This document shows, one piece after another, positions 1 through 9,978 of a stretch of 64,000 nt of DNA. The translations under genes were made by a program, and so were the position numbers. A model generated the notes under the pieces. It was not told where the DNA came from. It saw nothing but the letters and a program-made list of their open reading frames with translations, and ran no database searches. Source of the DNA: Erythrobacter sp. CCH5-A1 (GTDB lineage Bacteria; Pseudomonadota; Alphaproteobacteria; Sphingomonadales; Sphingomonadaceae); NCBI RefSeq assembly GCF_001557115.1, contig NZ_LSKQ01000177.1:5744-69743 (forward strand). The letters are read 5' to 3'. Position 1 is the first letter of the stretch. Every line of letters starts with the position of its first letter.

Positions 1-647
1 GCGCCGGTGGTCTTCGCGCCGACCTTGCCAAGCAGCACCTTCTCGACGCCGCTTTGGGGGTCATAGCCTTCGAAGGTGAGCGGCAGGAGCGACATGGTGA
101 GGCCCACCATCCACGGCTTCATCCCATCGAACTGGGTGGCCAGCATCTCGCCCGGAGGCGGGACCAGGCCCTTGGCCTTGGCGTCCTCGTACTGGGCACG
201 GGCTTCGGCCGGGGCCTGGGCGAGCTGCGCAGCCTCGATCTTGCTGCCCAGCTGGTTGAGCGCGGCGGTGTAGGTCGCCTTCTGCTCGTCGTTCAGCAGC
301 GAGCGCAGGGTGGTGCCGGCCGGCAGCGCGCCCTTCTTCTGGGCAAGCTGTCCCATGGCCGCCTCGCTCGCCGGGTCCATCGGGATCTCGGTGACGAGAA
401 TGTCCGAACCGTCAAGCGCCTTTGCGATGGTCGCATCGTACCATTCGAGGCCCTGGGGCAGGACGTGGACAGTGCCGAAGAGGTAGATGGTGGTGTCCTT
501 GTCGGCGACCTTCCACAGCGCCGGGCCATTGCCGGTGGCGGCAGCGGCCGGCGCGGTCTGGCCGGCCTGGTCGTCGGCGAGGACCGGGCTCGCCGCGAAC
601 AGGGCGAAGGGCGCAGCGGTCAGAGCGAGCAGGGTAGAGAGTTTCAT
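1..647 (-). CDS. TraB/GumN family protein, C-terminus cut by the left edge
   Basis: The first 215 residues are visible; the C-terminus lies outside the window. A signal peptide covers about residues 1-24 and ends in PVLA before DD, so the protein is probably exported to the periplasm. The stretch LFGTVHVLP (about 56-64) is the GxxH signature of the TraB/GumN (PF01963) family, which is related to Tiki-type metalloproteases; the biochemical role in bacteria is poorly known. An in-frame ATG lies 9 bases upstream, but AGAAGGA is 9 bases before the ATG at 647 and almost touches the upstream one, so 647 is preferred. It is transcribed leftward, 84 bp after the operon at 732-1507, and may be co-transcribed with it. 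Confidence 0.85.
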   Translation of the reverse strand, partial: MKLSTLLALTAAPFALFAASPVLADDQAGQTAPAAAATGNGPALWKVADKDTTIYLFGTVHVLPQGLEWYDATIAKALDGSDILVTEIPMDPASEAAMGQLAQKKGALPAGTTLRSLLNDEQKATYTAALNQLGSKIEAAQLAQAPAEARAQYEDAKAKGLVPPPGEMLATQFDGMKPWMVGLTMSLLPLTFEGYDPQSGVEKVLLGKVGAKTTG

Positions 648-731
648 TGCAGTCATTCCTTCTGGTTCAGGTTGTGGGGTTTGAGCGAGTTACGTCAGGT
701 GAACAAGGATGCTGGCACGACGGGGCAGGGG

Positions 732-1187
732 TCAGAGCCGCCAGCGGGCATAAAGGAAGGAGGCGATCATCGAGACATAGGCGACCCCGAAGATCCCGAA
801 GGCATGGGGCGGCGGAGTGAAGCCCCCGGCATAGAGCACCGCCCAGACCGGATATCCGGCCAGCACCGACACGCATCCGCCGGTGAAGGCGACGAGGTTC
901 TGCTCGCGCTTGTAATCGTCGATCATGCGGAAGCCCCACAGGGGCAGCACCACGAAGCCGCCGATCAGCAGCACGACGAGGCCGAGCGCGAGCAGCGGGG
1001 GGAGCTTCAGGTTTTCCCAGTCGCCCGTGAAGAGGCTGCCGTCGCCCTGGTCGAAGACGCCGGTGAGCCCGCCGATCACGCCGCCGATGACGCCGGCGAG
1101 ACCGATATAGAGGATCTGGCGCCGCTGGCGCTGGCGGGTACGCGCCTCGCCGGGACCACGCGGCTCCTCGTTGCTGTTCCAGATCAT
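732..1187 (-). CDS. Four-helix membrane protein of the XRE operon
   Basis: A 151-residue protein with a basic, soluble N-terminus (about 1-24, rich in Arg and Gln) and four hydrophobic segments near 26-45, 64-84, 99-117 and 124-146. I do not recognise a named domain. It overlaps the XRE regulator by 4 bp (ATGA), so the two are almost certainly translated together. Small HTH regulators paired with a polytopic membrane protein of unknown function are common in bacteria, and the membrane protein is usually the regulated product. No catalytic motif is visible. The reading frame is well supported by the overlap and codon use; the function is unknown. Confidence 0.8.
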   Translation of the reverse strand: MIWNSNEEPRGPGEARTRQRQRRQILYIGLAGVIGGVIGGLTGVFDQGDGSLFTGDWENLKLPPLLALGLVVLLIGGFVVLPLWGFRMIDDYKREQNLVAFTGGCVSVLAGYPVWAVLYAGGFTPPPHAFGIFGVAYVSMIASFLYARWRL

Positions 1188-1384
1188 GCGAGGTCTCCAT
1201 CGTCGAAGATGTCCTCGATCCGCATGTCGAACAGGCGTGCGATGCGGAAGGCGAGGGGGAGGGAGGGGTCGTGCTTGCCGGTCTCGATGGCGTTGACTGC
1301 CTGGCGCGAGACATCCAGCCGCCCGGCGAGTTCCGCCTGACTCCAGTCACGCTCGGCGCGCAGCACCTTGAGGCGGTTCTTCAC
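1184..1384 (-). CDS. XRE-family helix-turn-helix regulator
   Basis: A compact 66-residue Cro/CI-type DNA-binding protein. The recognition region SQAELAGRLDVSRQAVNAIE (15-34) and the following TGKHDPSLPLAFRIARLF are typical of short stand-alone XRE repressors that bind as dimers. It starts with GTG, 3 bases after the stop of the 39-residue ORF at 1388-1507, and its end overlaps the membrane protein by 4 bp. Five repeated dyads lie directly upstream of this three-gene unit (1519-1616) and overlap a promoter-like sequence, so autoregulation is the natural inference. The effector or signal is not evident. Confidence 0.9.
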   Translation of the reverse strand: MKNRLKVLRAERDWSQAELAGRLDVSRQAVNAIETGKHDPSLPLAFRIARLFDMRIEDIFDDGDLA

Positions 1385-1387
1385 GGT

Positions 1388-1507
1388 TCAGAAACCCAGC
1401 GCGGTGGTCAGCTTGGCAAGGATGTTGCCCACGGCAAAGCCGCTCATGCCGAGCATGACGAACAGCTGCCACTGCTTCACGCAGACGCTTTTTTGCAGGT
1501 TGGGCAT
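1388..1507 (-). CDS. Small single-pass membrane peptide (39 aa), first gene of the XRE operon
   Basis: A short reading frame of 39 codons plus stop, starting MPNLQKSVCVKQWQLF. A hydrophobic, glycine-containing segment fills residues 14-30. CGGAGAA lies 8 bases before the ATG, a good ribosome binding site. The next gene begins 3 bases after its stop. The peptide is too short for domain recognition. Its leading position suggests it is either a small membrane partner of the 151-residue protein or a leader that couples translation to the regulator. Support is the ribosome site, the spacing and the hydrophobic composition; no homology is claimed. Confidence 0.6.
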   Translation of the reverse strand: MPNLQKSVCVKQWQLFVMLGMSGFAVGNILAKLTTALGF

Positions 1508-1518
1508 CAGAATTCTCC

Positions 1519-1616
1519 GTCAGGTCAACCCGACTTCGTGTCAGGTTATACTGACTATATGTCGCGATTCGCTGACTATGTCAAGCCTACCTGACTTTGT
1601 GTCGTACCTTCGTGAC
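1519..1616. promoter_or_regulatory. Array of five GTC-N10-GAC dyads (probable operators of the XRE regulator)
   Basis: Five 16-bp elements that each begin GTC and end GAC occupy 1519-1534, 1540-1555, 1561-1576, 1580-1595 and 1601-1616. Start-to-start distances are 21, 21, 19 and 21 bp, about two helical turns. The best dyad is GTCAG-GTTATA-CTGAC at 1540-1555. The array fills the gap between the XRE operon and glyQ. Spacing by whole helical turns places all sites on one DNA face, which suggests cooperative binding of dimers. That the XRE protein is the binder is inference from location. Confidence 0.65.
1556..1584 (-). promoter_or_regulatory. Promoter-like TTGACA-N17-CATATA inside the dyad array
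   Basis: On the minus strand a consensus -35 box TTGACA (1584 to 1579) is followed 17 bases later by CATATA (1561 to 1556), about 50 bp before the ATG of the 39-aa ORF. Both boxes overlap dyad elements, so repressor binding would block RNA polymerase. Confidence 0.5.
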
Positions 1617-1736
1617 TATCAGGATTGGCAGACGCCCTGTTTGCCGAGGGAAACGCACCTCTGCGCGCGCCTTTCGCCGCCTCATGCTGCGGCGCGGCAT
1701 TGACGCTTGCAGGACGTTCGGCCATGGCGAGCCGCC

Positions 1737-2669
1737 ATGAGCGTAGCACCCCTCTACACCCCCGCGCCGCGCGACCCCGCGCGCTCGTTTCAGGACATGA
1801 TCCTGACGCTCCACGACTTCTGGAGCGCCGAGGCAGGCTGCGTCATCCTCCAGCCCTACGACATGCGCATGGGCGCCGGCACCTTCCACACCGCGACCAC
1901 CCTGCGCGCATTGGGGCCGGAGCCGTGGAACGCCGCCTTCGTCCAGCCCTGCCGCCGCCCGACCGACGGGCGCTACGGCGAGAACCCCAACCGGCTCCAG
2001 CACTATTACCAGTATCAGGTGATCCTGAAGCCCTCGCCGCCCGACATTCAGGAGCTCTATCTGAAGAGCCTCGCCGCGATCGGGATCGACCCGCTGGCGC
2101 ACGACATCCGATTTGTCGAGGACGACTGGGAATCGCCGACACTCGGCGCCTGGGGTCTCGGGTGGGAAGTGTGGTGCGACGGGATGGAAGTCACCCAGTT
2201 CACCTATTTCCAGCAAATGGGCGGCTTCGATTGCAAGCCGGTCGCGGGCGAGCTGACCTACGGATTGGAGCGGCTCGCGATGTACATCCAGGGCGTCGAC
2301 AACGTCTATGACCTCGCCTTCAACGCCGCCGGCGTCACCTATGGCGAGGTGTTCCTCGAGAACGAGCGCCAGATGTCCAAGTGGAACTTCGAGGTCGCCA
2401 ACACCGAAGCGCTGTTCGACCTCTTCGCCAAGGCCGAGGCCGAGTGCCGCAACGCGCTCGCCGCAGGCGTCCCCATCGCCGCCTACGAGCAGGCGATCGA
2501 GGCGAGCCATGTCTTCAACCTCCTGCAAGCCCGCGGCGTGATCTCGGTGCAGGAACGCGCCAGCTACATGGGCCGCGTCCGCGACCTCGCGCGCTCCAGT
2601 TGCGAGGCCTATGCCGAGAAGATGACGCCCGATTGGCAGGCCAAGTATCCCGGGTGGAGCCTCGTCTGA
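1737..2669 (+). CDS. glyQ: Glycine--tRNA ligase alpha subunit
   Basis: Catalytic subunit of the bacterial alpha2-beta2 glycyl-tRNA synthetase, which activates glycine and charges tRNA-Gly in the cytoplasm. It has 310 residues, close to the usual size. The N-terminal [20 protein letters not shown] block, the [19 protein letters not shown] segment and [15 protein letters not shown] are highly conserved in GlyQ. The ATG at 1737 is chosen because the family start lies just before the [12 protein letters not shown] region; a TTG ten codons upstream is less likely. The stop overlaps the glyS start as TGATG, so the subunits are translationally coupled. Confidence 0.97.
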   Translation: MSVAPLYTPAPRDPARSFQDMILTLHDFWSAEAGCVILQPYDMRMGAGTFHTATTLRALGPEPWNAAFVQPCRRPTDGRYGENPNRLQHYYQYQVILKPSPPDIQELYLKSLAAIGIDPLAHDIRFVEDDWESPTLGAWGLGWEVWCDGMEVTQFTYFQQMGGFDCKPVAGELTYGLERLAMYIQGVDNVYDLAFNAAGVTYGEVFLENERQMSKWNFEVANTEALFDLFAKAEAECRNALAAGVPIAAYEQAIEASHVFNLLQARGVISVQERASYMGRVRDLARSSCEAYAEKMTPDWQAKYPGWSLV

Positions 2670-4909
2670 TGGCCGACTTCCTGCTCGAACTGCGCTGCGA
2701 GGAAATCCCTGCCCGGATGCAGCCCAAGGCCAAAGAGGATCTGGCGCGGCTGTTCACCGATGCGCTGGCCAAGGCCGGCCTGTCGGCGGGCTCGGTCGAA
2801 ACCTTTGCCACGCCGCGCCGCTTGGCGCTGATCGCCAAGGACCTGCCGCTTGCGACCGCAGCGGTGAGCGAGGAAACCAAGGGGCCGAAGGTCGGTGCGC
2901 CGCCGCAAGCGCTGGAAGGCTTCCTGCGCAAGATGGGCCTCACCGCCGAGCAGTTGACCGAGCGTGACGGCGTCTGGTTCGCGGTCGTGGAGAAGCCGGG
3001 CCGCGAGACCGCTGCGGTGTTGGCCGAAACGATCCCGGCGATCATCCGCGCCTTCCCCTGGCCCAAGTCGATGCGCTGGGGCGCCGCTTCGCTCACCACG
3101 GAAAGCTTGCGCTGGGTACGGCCGCTTTCGGGCATCATCGCCTTGCTCGACGATGCCGTGATCCCTTGCGAAATCGACGGAATCGCGAGCGGGCGCACGA
3201 CAATGGGGCACCGGTTCCACCATTCCGGCCCCGTCGAAGTCGCCAACGCCGGGACCTATATCGAAACCCTGCGCGCAGCACATGTGGTCGTCCACTTCTC
3301 CGAGCGCTGCCGCCTCATCCGCGAGGGCGCCGAACGCGCCGCCACCGAAGCGGGCCTTACGCTTGTCGCCGACGAGGGGTTGGTGGTCGAGAACGCTGGC
3401 CTCACCGAATACCCCGTTCCCCTGCTCGGCCGCTTCGACGAGGCGTTTCTCGACGTGCCGCCCGAAGTCATCCAGCTCACCGCGCGGGTGAACCAGAAGT
3501 ATTTCGTGTGCGAGGATGCGCAGGGCAAGCTCGCCAACGCCTTCGTCTGCACCGCGAACATCGATCCGCTTGACCCCGCTGTGGTGGTCGACGGCAACCG
3601 CAAGGTCCTCGCTGCGCGCCTTAGCGATGCGCGGTTCTTCTGGGAGCAGGACCAGAAGACCCCGCTCGCGGTTCACGCCGAGAAGCTGTCGCGCATCACC
3701 TTCCACGAGAAGCTCGGCACCGTCGCCGACAAGGTCGAGCGGGTGGCGAAGCTGGCGCGCTGGTTGGTTGAAGCTGACATCGTGAAACCAGTCGAGGATA
3801 CCCCGCAGGCCAAGACCAAGCTGTATAATGACGTTCAGAATGCAGCTGCCCTGTGCAAGGTTGATCTCGTTACCGAGATGGTCGGCGAGTTCCCGGAATT
3901 GCAGGGCCTGATGGGCGGCTACTACGCGGCGAAGGAAGGTCTGCCGCAGGAAGTGTCGGACGCGATCCGCGATCACTACAAGCCGGTCGGGCAGGGGGAC
4001 GATGTGCCCACTGCGCCGGTGACGGTGGCGGTGTCGCTGGCGGACAAGCTGGATAGCCTCTGCCAGTTTTTCTTGATCGATGAGGCTCCCACCGGCTCGA
4101 AAGACCCGTTCGCACTTCGCAGAGCGGCAATTGCGGTGATCTCATTGGTCCTTGCAAACTCGCTTCGATTCCGAATGCAGGATGTCCTCCTTAAGGCCGT
4201 CGAGGATGATCAGGAGAAGTTTGAGAAGGTCTTCTTCGGACATACCGAAAAAGGGCTGGGTGCCTTCTTCGCCGACCGCCTCAAGGTCCAGCAGCGCGAA
4301 GCTGGCGTCCGCCACGACCTGATCGACGCGGTCTTCGCGCTCGGCGGGGAGGACGATCTCGTCCGCCTGCTCGCCCGCGTCCATGCGCTGCAGGCCTTCG
4401 TCACCACCGAGGACGGCGCCAATCTCCTCGCGGGCTACAAGCGCGCGGCGAACATCCTCAAGAAAGAGAACTACCTCGTCTCCTCGGCGCAGGCCGGGAC
4501 CCAGAACGAGGGCGCGGAACTGGGTTCCGGCCTGCGCCGGAATGACGGAATTGCACAGACCGGCGAGGAAGACCCGCTCGCCATGGTCGACGATCCCGAC
4601 GTGGGCGACATCCTCGCCGAAGAAGCCCGCGCGCATTCAGCACTTTCCTACACGCCCGAAGAAGCGGAAAAGGCGCTGATCGACGCGCTCGACGCCGCCG
4701 CCCCGCGCGCTGCCGCGGCGGTGGAGGCCGAGAAGTTCGCCGATGCCATGGCTGCGCTCGCCACCTTGCGCGCTCCCATCGACCGGTTCTTTGAAGAGGT
4801 GACCGTCAACGACCCCGACGCGGACAAGCGCGCCGCGCGCCTTGCCCTGCTCGCGCGTTTCCGCGATGCGGTGCACCGGGTAGCAGATTTCAGCCGTATC
4901 GAGGGGTGA
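2669..4909 (+). CDS. glyS: Glycine--tRNA ligase beta subunit with an inserted palindromic element
   Basis: The beta subunit recognises tRNA-Gly. This copy has 746 residues against roughly 690 in Escherichia coli. The extra length lies mainly between GYKRAANILKKENY (about 591-604) and the C-terminal helical region that starts near PEEAEKALIDAL. About 24 of those residues (603-627) are encoded by a 71-bp palindromic repeat that keeps the frame open. N-terminal family features are intact ([17 protein letters not shown], then the ATPRRLAL block). Parts of the gene (about 3775-3905 and 4060-4260) are clearly less GC-rich than their surroundings. The frame continues normally to VADFSRIEG, so the gene is expected to be functional. 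Confidence 0.95.
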   Translation: MADFLLELRCEEIPARMQPKAKEDLARLFTDALAKAGLSAGSVETFATPRRLALIAKDLPLATAAVSEETKGPKVGAPPQALEGFLRKMGLTAEQLTERDGVWFAVVEKPGRETAAVLAETIPAIIRAFPWPKSMRWGAASLTTESLRWVRPLSGIIALLDDAVIPCEIDGIASGRTTMGHRFHHSGPVEVANAGTYIETLRAAHVVVHFSERCRLIREGAERAATEAGLTLVADEGLVVENAGLTEYPVPLLGRFDEAFLDVPPEVIQLTARVNQKYFVCEDAQGKLANAFVCTANIDPLDPAVVVDGNRKVLAARLSDARFFWEQDQKTPLAVHAEKLSRITFHEKLGTVADKVERVAKLARWLVEADIVKPVEDTPQAKTKLYNDVQNAAALCKVDLVTEMVGEFPELQGLMGGYYAAKEGLPQEVSDAIRDHYKPVGQGDDVPTAPVTVAVSLADKLDSLCQFFLIDEAPTGSKDPFALRRAAIAVISLVLANSLRFRMQDVLLKAVEDDQEKFEKVFFGHTEKGLGAFFADRLKVQQREAGVRHDLIDAVFALGGEDDLVRLLARVHALQAFVTTEDGANLLAGYKRAANILKKENYLVSSAQAGTQNEGAELGSGLRRNDGIAQTGEEDPLAMVDDPDVGDILAEEARAHSALSYTPEEAEKALIDALDAAAPRAAAAVEAEKFADAMAALATLRAPIDRFFEEVTVNDPDADKRAARLALLARFRDAVHRVADFSRIEG
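4477..4547. repeat. REP-like palindromic element inside glyS
   Basis: Arms at 4485-4504 and 4520-4539 are complementary at 19 of 20 positions, with a 15-bp loop. The flanks CGTC (4477-4480) and GACG (4544-4547) extend the symmetry. The right flank reads GGAATGACGG, the usual border of dispersed GTCATTCC-type palindromes. On the minus strand it would read as IPAQAGTQ...GPGLRR, a string I associate with translated dispersed repeats of proteobacteria. Insertion in frame adds about 24 residues to GlyS. Confidence 0.75.
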
Positions 4910-4988
4910 GGATTTCCGCCTCTGTACAGTGTCTCACGTGTCTCACGGTTCAGCCTTGTGCCGCCGCTGCTTAACAGGATGATGTGAC

Positions 4989-7651
<2,663 letters not shown>

Positions 7652-7655
<4 letters not shown>

Positions 7656-8419
7656 GTCCCGGCGAGGGACCGCCGCCCGGTGAGGGTGACGATCTCGAAG
7701 ATGTCAGGGGTCTTGCCGTCCGGCTCGGCGCGCGCGGCAAAGGCAGCGCGGGCGCGGGCGAGGGCGGCCCGCCCGAGCGGCGCGGCAGGTTTGGCGAGGG
7801 CATTGCCGAGGCCCTGATCGCGCAGGTCGCTCACCAAGCGGTCAAGCGAGGAATAGCGCACGCTCAGAGTATGGGTGTCGACCACCGGGTCCTTCCACCC
7901 GGCGCGCTGGAGCAGGCCGGGCGCGGCGCGGGCATCGACCATGGGGTGAAGCCGGGCTGCGGGCCTGTCGGGCTCAGCCGCCAGCATCGCGGCGCGCAGG
8001 GCGGGGAGGCTCTGCCCGCCAATGAAGCTCGCGATCACGAGCCCGCCGGGGGTCAGCGCATGGCGCAGGTGGATCAGCGCGCCGGGCAGATCGTTGACGG
8101 CATCGAGCTGGCCGATCACGCCGATGAAATCGAAGGGACTGCCCGCGAGGGGTTCGGCGGGATTGCCGGTGAGATCGACGGCGACCTCGCCGCCGCCCTG
8201 CCGCAGATGGGCCTCAAGCATGGCCGGTGCCCCGCCGATCAGCAGCGCCCGCGCGGGGGCATGGCGCACGAAGCTCAGCCGCTCGATCATGTCCTCGGCC
8301 ATCTCGTCGACGAGGAAGTGCGCCGCATCCGCACGGGACCGCAGGCGCGCGGACGAGCGCAGCGCGCGGGCCACGCGGCGATGTTCGGCGAAGATGGTGG
8401 GAACGGCGGCGGCGGTCAT
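7652..8419 (-). CDS. SAM-dependent methyltransferase, NDUFAF5/BioC-like
   Basis: A 255-residue class I methyltransferase-like protein. The N-terminal FAEHRRVARALRSSARLRSR and the AEDMIERLSFVRH segment resemble the NDUFAF5 (C20orf7) group, whose mitochondrial member modifies an arginine of complex I during assembly; BioC is a more distant relative. LLIGGAPAMLEAHLRQ corresponds to the SAM-binding strand-loop, but the usual glycine-rich motif is degenerate. LRHALTPGGLVIASFIGG is the typical post-motif segment. The ATG at 8419 is preferred over one 14 codons upstream because family similarity begins right after it. Its stop TAG shares CTAG with the ppdK stop. The specific substrate is inference. 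Confidence 0.8.
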
Positions 8420-8475
8420 GCGGCGACGCCCTGCCGCGCTTGCCTCTTGAGCGCAAGCCATGCGACACTCGCGCG

Positions 8476-9171
8476 ATGGCAGTGGTCGCTCACCTTGCCC
8501 GGCATTTCGCGCCCCTGGTGGATTTCATCTATCCGCCGCGCTGCCCCGCGTGCGGAGCAGCGATCGCTGCGCAGGCGGGACTGTGCACCGATTGCTGGAG
8601 CACGCTCGAGGTGCCCGAGCACCCGGAATCGCCCGGCCACGCGGTGCCGGTCTATGCCGCGACCTACTATAACGAAACCTCGCGAAAGCTGGTGCTTGCC
8701 TACAAGCACGGCGGACGGATTGCGCTGTCGGGGCTGTTGGCGCGGCTGATTGCGGCGCGCATGCCCGAGCCGCTCGCGGGACGCGCGCCGCCGCTGCTGG
8801 TGCCGGTGCCGCTCCACCGCTGGCGACTGTGGAGCCGGGGGTTCAACCAGGCGGCTCTGCTTGCGCAGGCGCTCCAGAAGCAGGGCAAGGGCGAAGTGGC
8901 GGTGGCGGCGCTGGTGCGGTTCCGGCGCACGCCAAACCTCGGCGGGCTGGGCCGCGAGGCGCGCGAGCGGGTGCTGACCGGGGCGATCCGCCTCGCCCCG
9001 GGCGCGGCGGCGCGGGTCCGGGGGCGCGACGTGGTGCTGGTCGACGACGTGCTCACCAGCGGAGCAACGAGCCGCGCGTGCCTTTCCGCGATTGCCGGCG
9101 CGGCGCCTTCGAGCATCGCGATCGCGTGTTTTGCGCGGGTGGAGGAAGACCACAAGCTCGCGCATCCCTGA
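8476..9171 (+). CDS. comF: ComF family protein (phosphoribosyltransferase fold)
   Basis: A 231-residue protein with an N-terminal zinc-binding knuckle (Cys23, 26, 37 and 40 in PPRCPACG...LCTDC) and a C-terminal type I phosphoribosyltransferase core whose PRPP loop reads VVLVDDVLTSGAT (186-198). PLLVPVPLHRWRLWSRGFNQAALLA is the characteristic ComF middle block (broken here only by normal variation). In competent bacteria ComF helps bring single-stranded DNA through the inner membrane; in many others the gene is conserved and its role unknown. It is transcribed divergently from the methyltransferase, 56 bp apart. Confidence 0.93.
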   Translation: MAVVAHLARHFAPLVDFIYPPRCPACGAAIAAQAGLCTDCWSTLEVPEHPESPGHAVPVYAATYYNETSRKLVLAYKHGGRIALSGLLARLIAARMPEPLAGRAPPLLVPVPLHRWRLWSRGFNQAALLAQALQKQGKGEVAVAALVRFRRTPNLGGLGREARERVLTGAIRLAPGAAARVRGRDVVLVDDVLTSGATSRACLSAIAGAAPSSIAIACFARVEEDHKLAHP

Positions 9172-9550
9172 GCCTCCGGGCCCCGTAAACACATAACGCC
9201 CGAGGTCTTTCGACCCTGGGCGCCACGTGACGAAACGGTGCGGATCCACCCCAAAGGGCAATGGCAGCGACCCCCTAACTTCGCTGCCGGGATCCAGTCC
9301 CTATCGTTCAACCGGTCGCGCTGGCACCCCGCTGCCAGTTTCGCGGTCCGGTCACCCCCTGAACCCGGCACCGGGCGGTGCCGCGTGTTCGAGTGGAGAA
9401 CCCCTTGCGAAGGCTCCGCAGGCTTTCTTCCACCGAGTTGCCTAACGCGGAAGACGAAACCTTGGCGGGGGCAATTTTTTGTGACTTGCTGTTGTCTGGT
9501 TGCAACAATCCTTGCATGAGCCGCCTCCGCACTATCCTGGAGTTGCCTCA
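9172..9550 (-). ncRNA. Gene-free 379-bp gap with several strong hairpins; candidate structured RNA
   Basis: No protein gene is supported here. Perfect or near-perfect stems follow one another: 9197-9207/9212-9222 (one mismatch; on the minus strand the loop is GAAA, a GNRA tetraloop), 9242-9247/9290-9295 enclosing 9263-9270/9281-9288, then 9311-9326/9333-9352 (15 pairs in three blocks), 9367-9372/9377-9382 flanked by GAAC/GTTC, and 9395-9398/9414-9417 enclosing 9403-9406/9410-9413. The density of stems and a closed multibranch at 9242-9295 look like a folded RNA. The GNRA loop weakly favours the minus strand. I could not match it to tmRNA, RNase P RNA, SRP RNA or a known riboswitch. A shorter dyad TGTTG-N8-CAACA (9490-9507) lies near the hisI start. 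Confidence 0.4.
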
Positions 9551-9946
9551 GTGACCGATCCCGTCCTCACTTCCGAAGAGCGCGAAAAGGGCCTTGTCTT
9601 TGCTCCCAAATTCGATGCCGCAGGGCTTCTGACCGCGGTCGTGGTCGATGCTGCGGACGGCACTGTGCTGGTCGTGGCGCACATGAACGCCGAGGCGCTC
9701 GCGAAGACGCTCGAGACCGGCAAGGTGCACTTCTGGTCGCGATCGCGCGGGGCACTGTGGATGAAGGGCGAGACTTCGGGGCATGTCCTCGCCGTGGAGA
9801 CGGTGCTGACCGACTGCGATCAGGACGCGCTGCTGATTCGCGCCACGCCCGCCGGCCCCACCTGCCACACGGGCGCGCGTTCCTGCTTTTACCGCGAAGT
9901 GATTCCGGGCGAGGGCGGGGTGGCGCTCCGGCGCAAGGATACTTGA
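9551..9946 (+). CDS. hisI: Phosphoribosyl-AMP cyclohydrolase
   Basis: Third step of histidine synthesis: opens the purine ring of phosphoribosyl-AMP. The 131-residue protein is a stand-alone cyclohydrolase with no HisE domain. [18 protein letters not shown] (61-78) is the family signature. The metal ligands are visible: D88-C89-D90-Q91-D92 for magnesium, and Cys89, Cys105 and Cys112 for zinc ([12 protein letters not shown]). The start is taken as GTG at 9551, since upstream in-frame codons would add a sequence without family similarity. The gene is isolated from other his genes. Its stop overlaps the -35 region of the following MerR gene. Confidence 0.95.
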   Translation: MTDPVLTSEEREKGLVFAPKFDAAGLLTAVVVDAADGTVLVVAHMNAEALAKTLETGKVHFWSRSRGALWMKGETSGHVLAVETVLTDCDQDALLIRATPAGPTCHTGARSCFYREVIPGEGGVALRRKDT

Positions 9947-9970
9947 CGCTCACGTAAACGTAAGGTAGAG
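9943..9970 (+). promoter_or_regulatory. MerR-type promoter/operator before the regulator gene
   Basis: TTGACG (9943-9948) could be a -35 box and TAGAGC (about 9966-9971) a poor -10, with a spacer near 17 bp. Between them lies an imperfect dyad, CTCACGT-AA-ACGTAAG (9949-9964), with one mismatch between half-sites. A dyad inside the spacer is where MerR proteins bind, so the regulator at 9979 is the probable ligand. Confidence 0.45.
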
Positions 9971-9978
9971 CGCGGGAC

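Noticed and set aside
54..1340. 428-codon plus-strand open frame across the left edge
   Set aside because: It runs opposite to the TraB, membrane and XRE genes, each of which has motifs or a ribosome site on the minus strand.
9172..9550. tmRNA, RNase P RNA or SRP RNA in the gap before hisI
   Set aside because: The tmRNA tag and TTCGANTC T-arm, the RNase P GAGGAAAGTCC core and the SRP GGTCAGGTCCGGAAGG core were looked for on both strands and not found. Left as an unnamed candidate.
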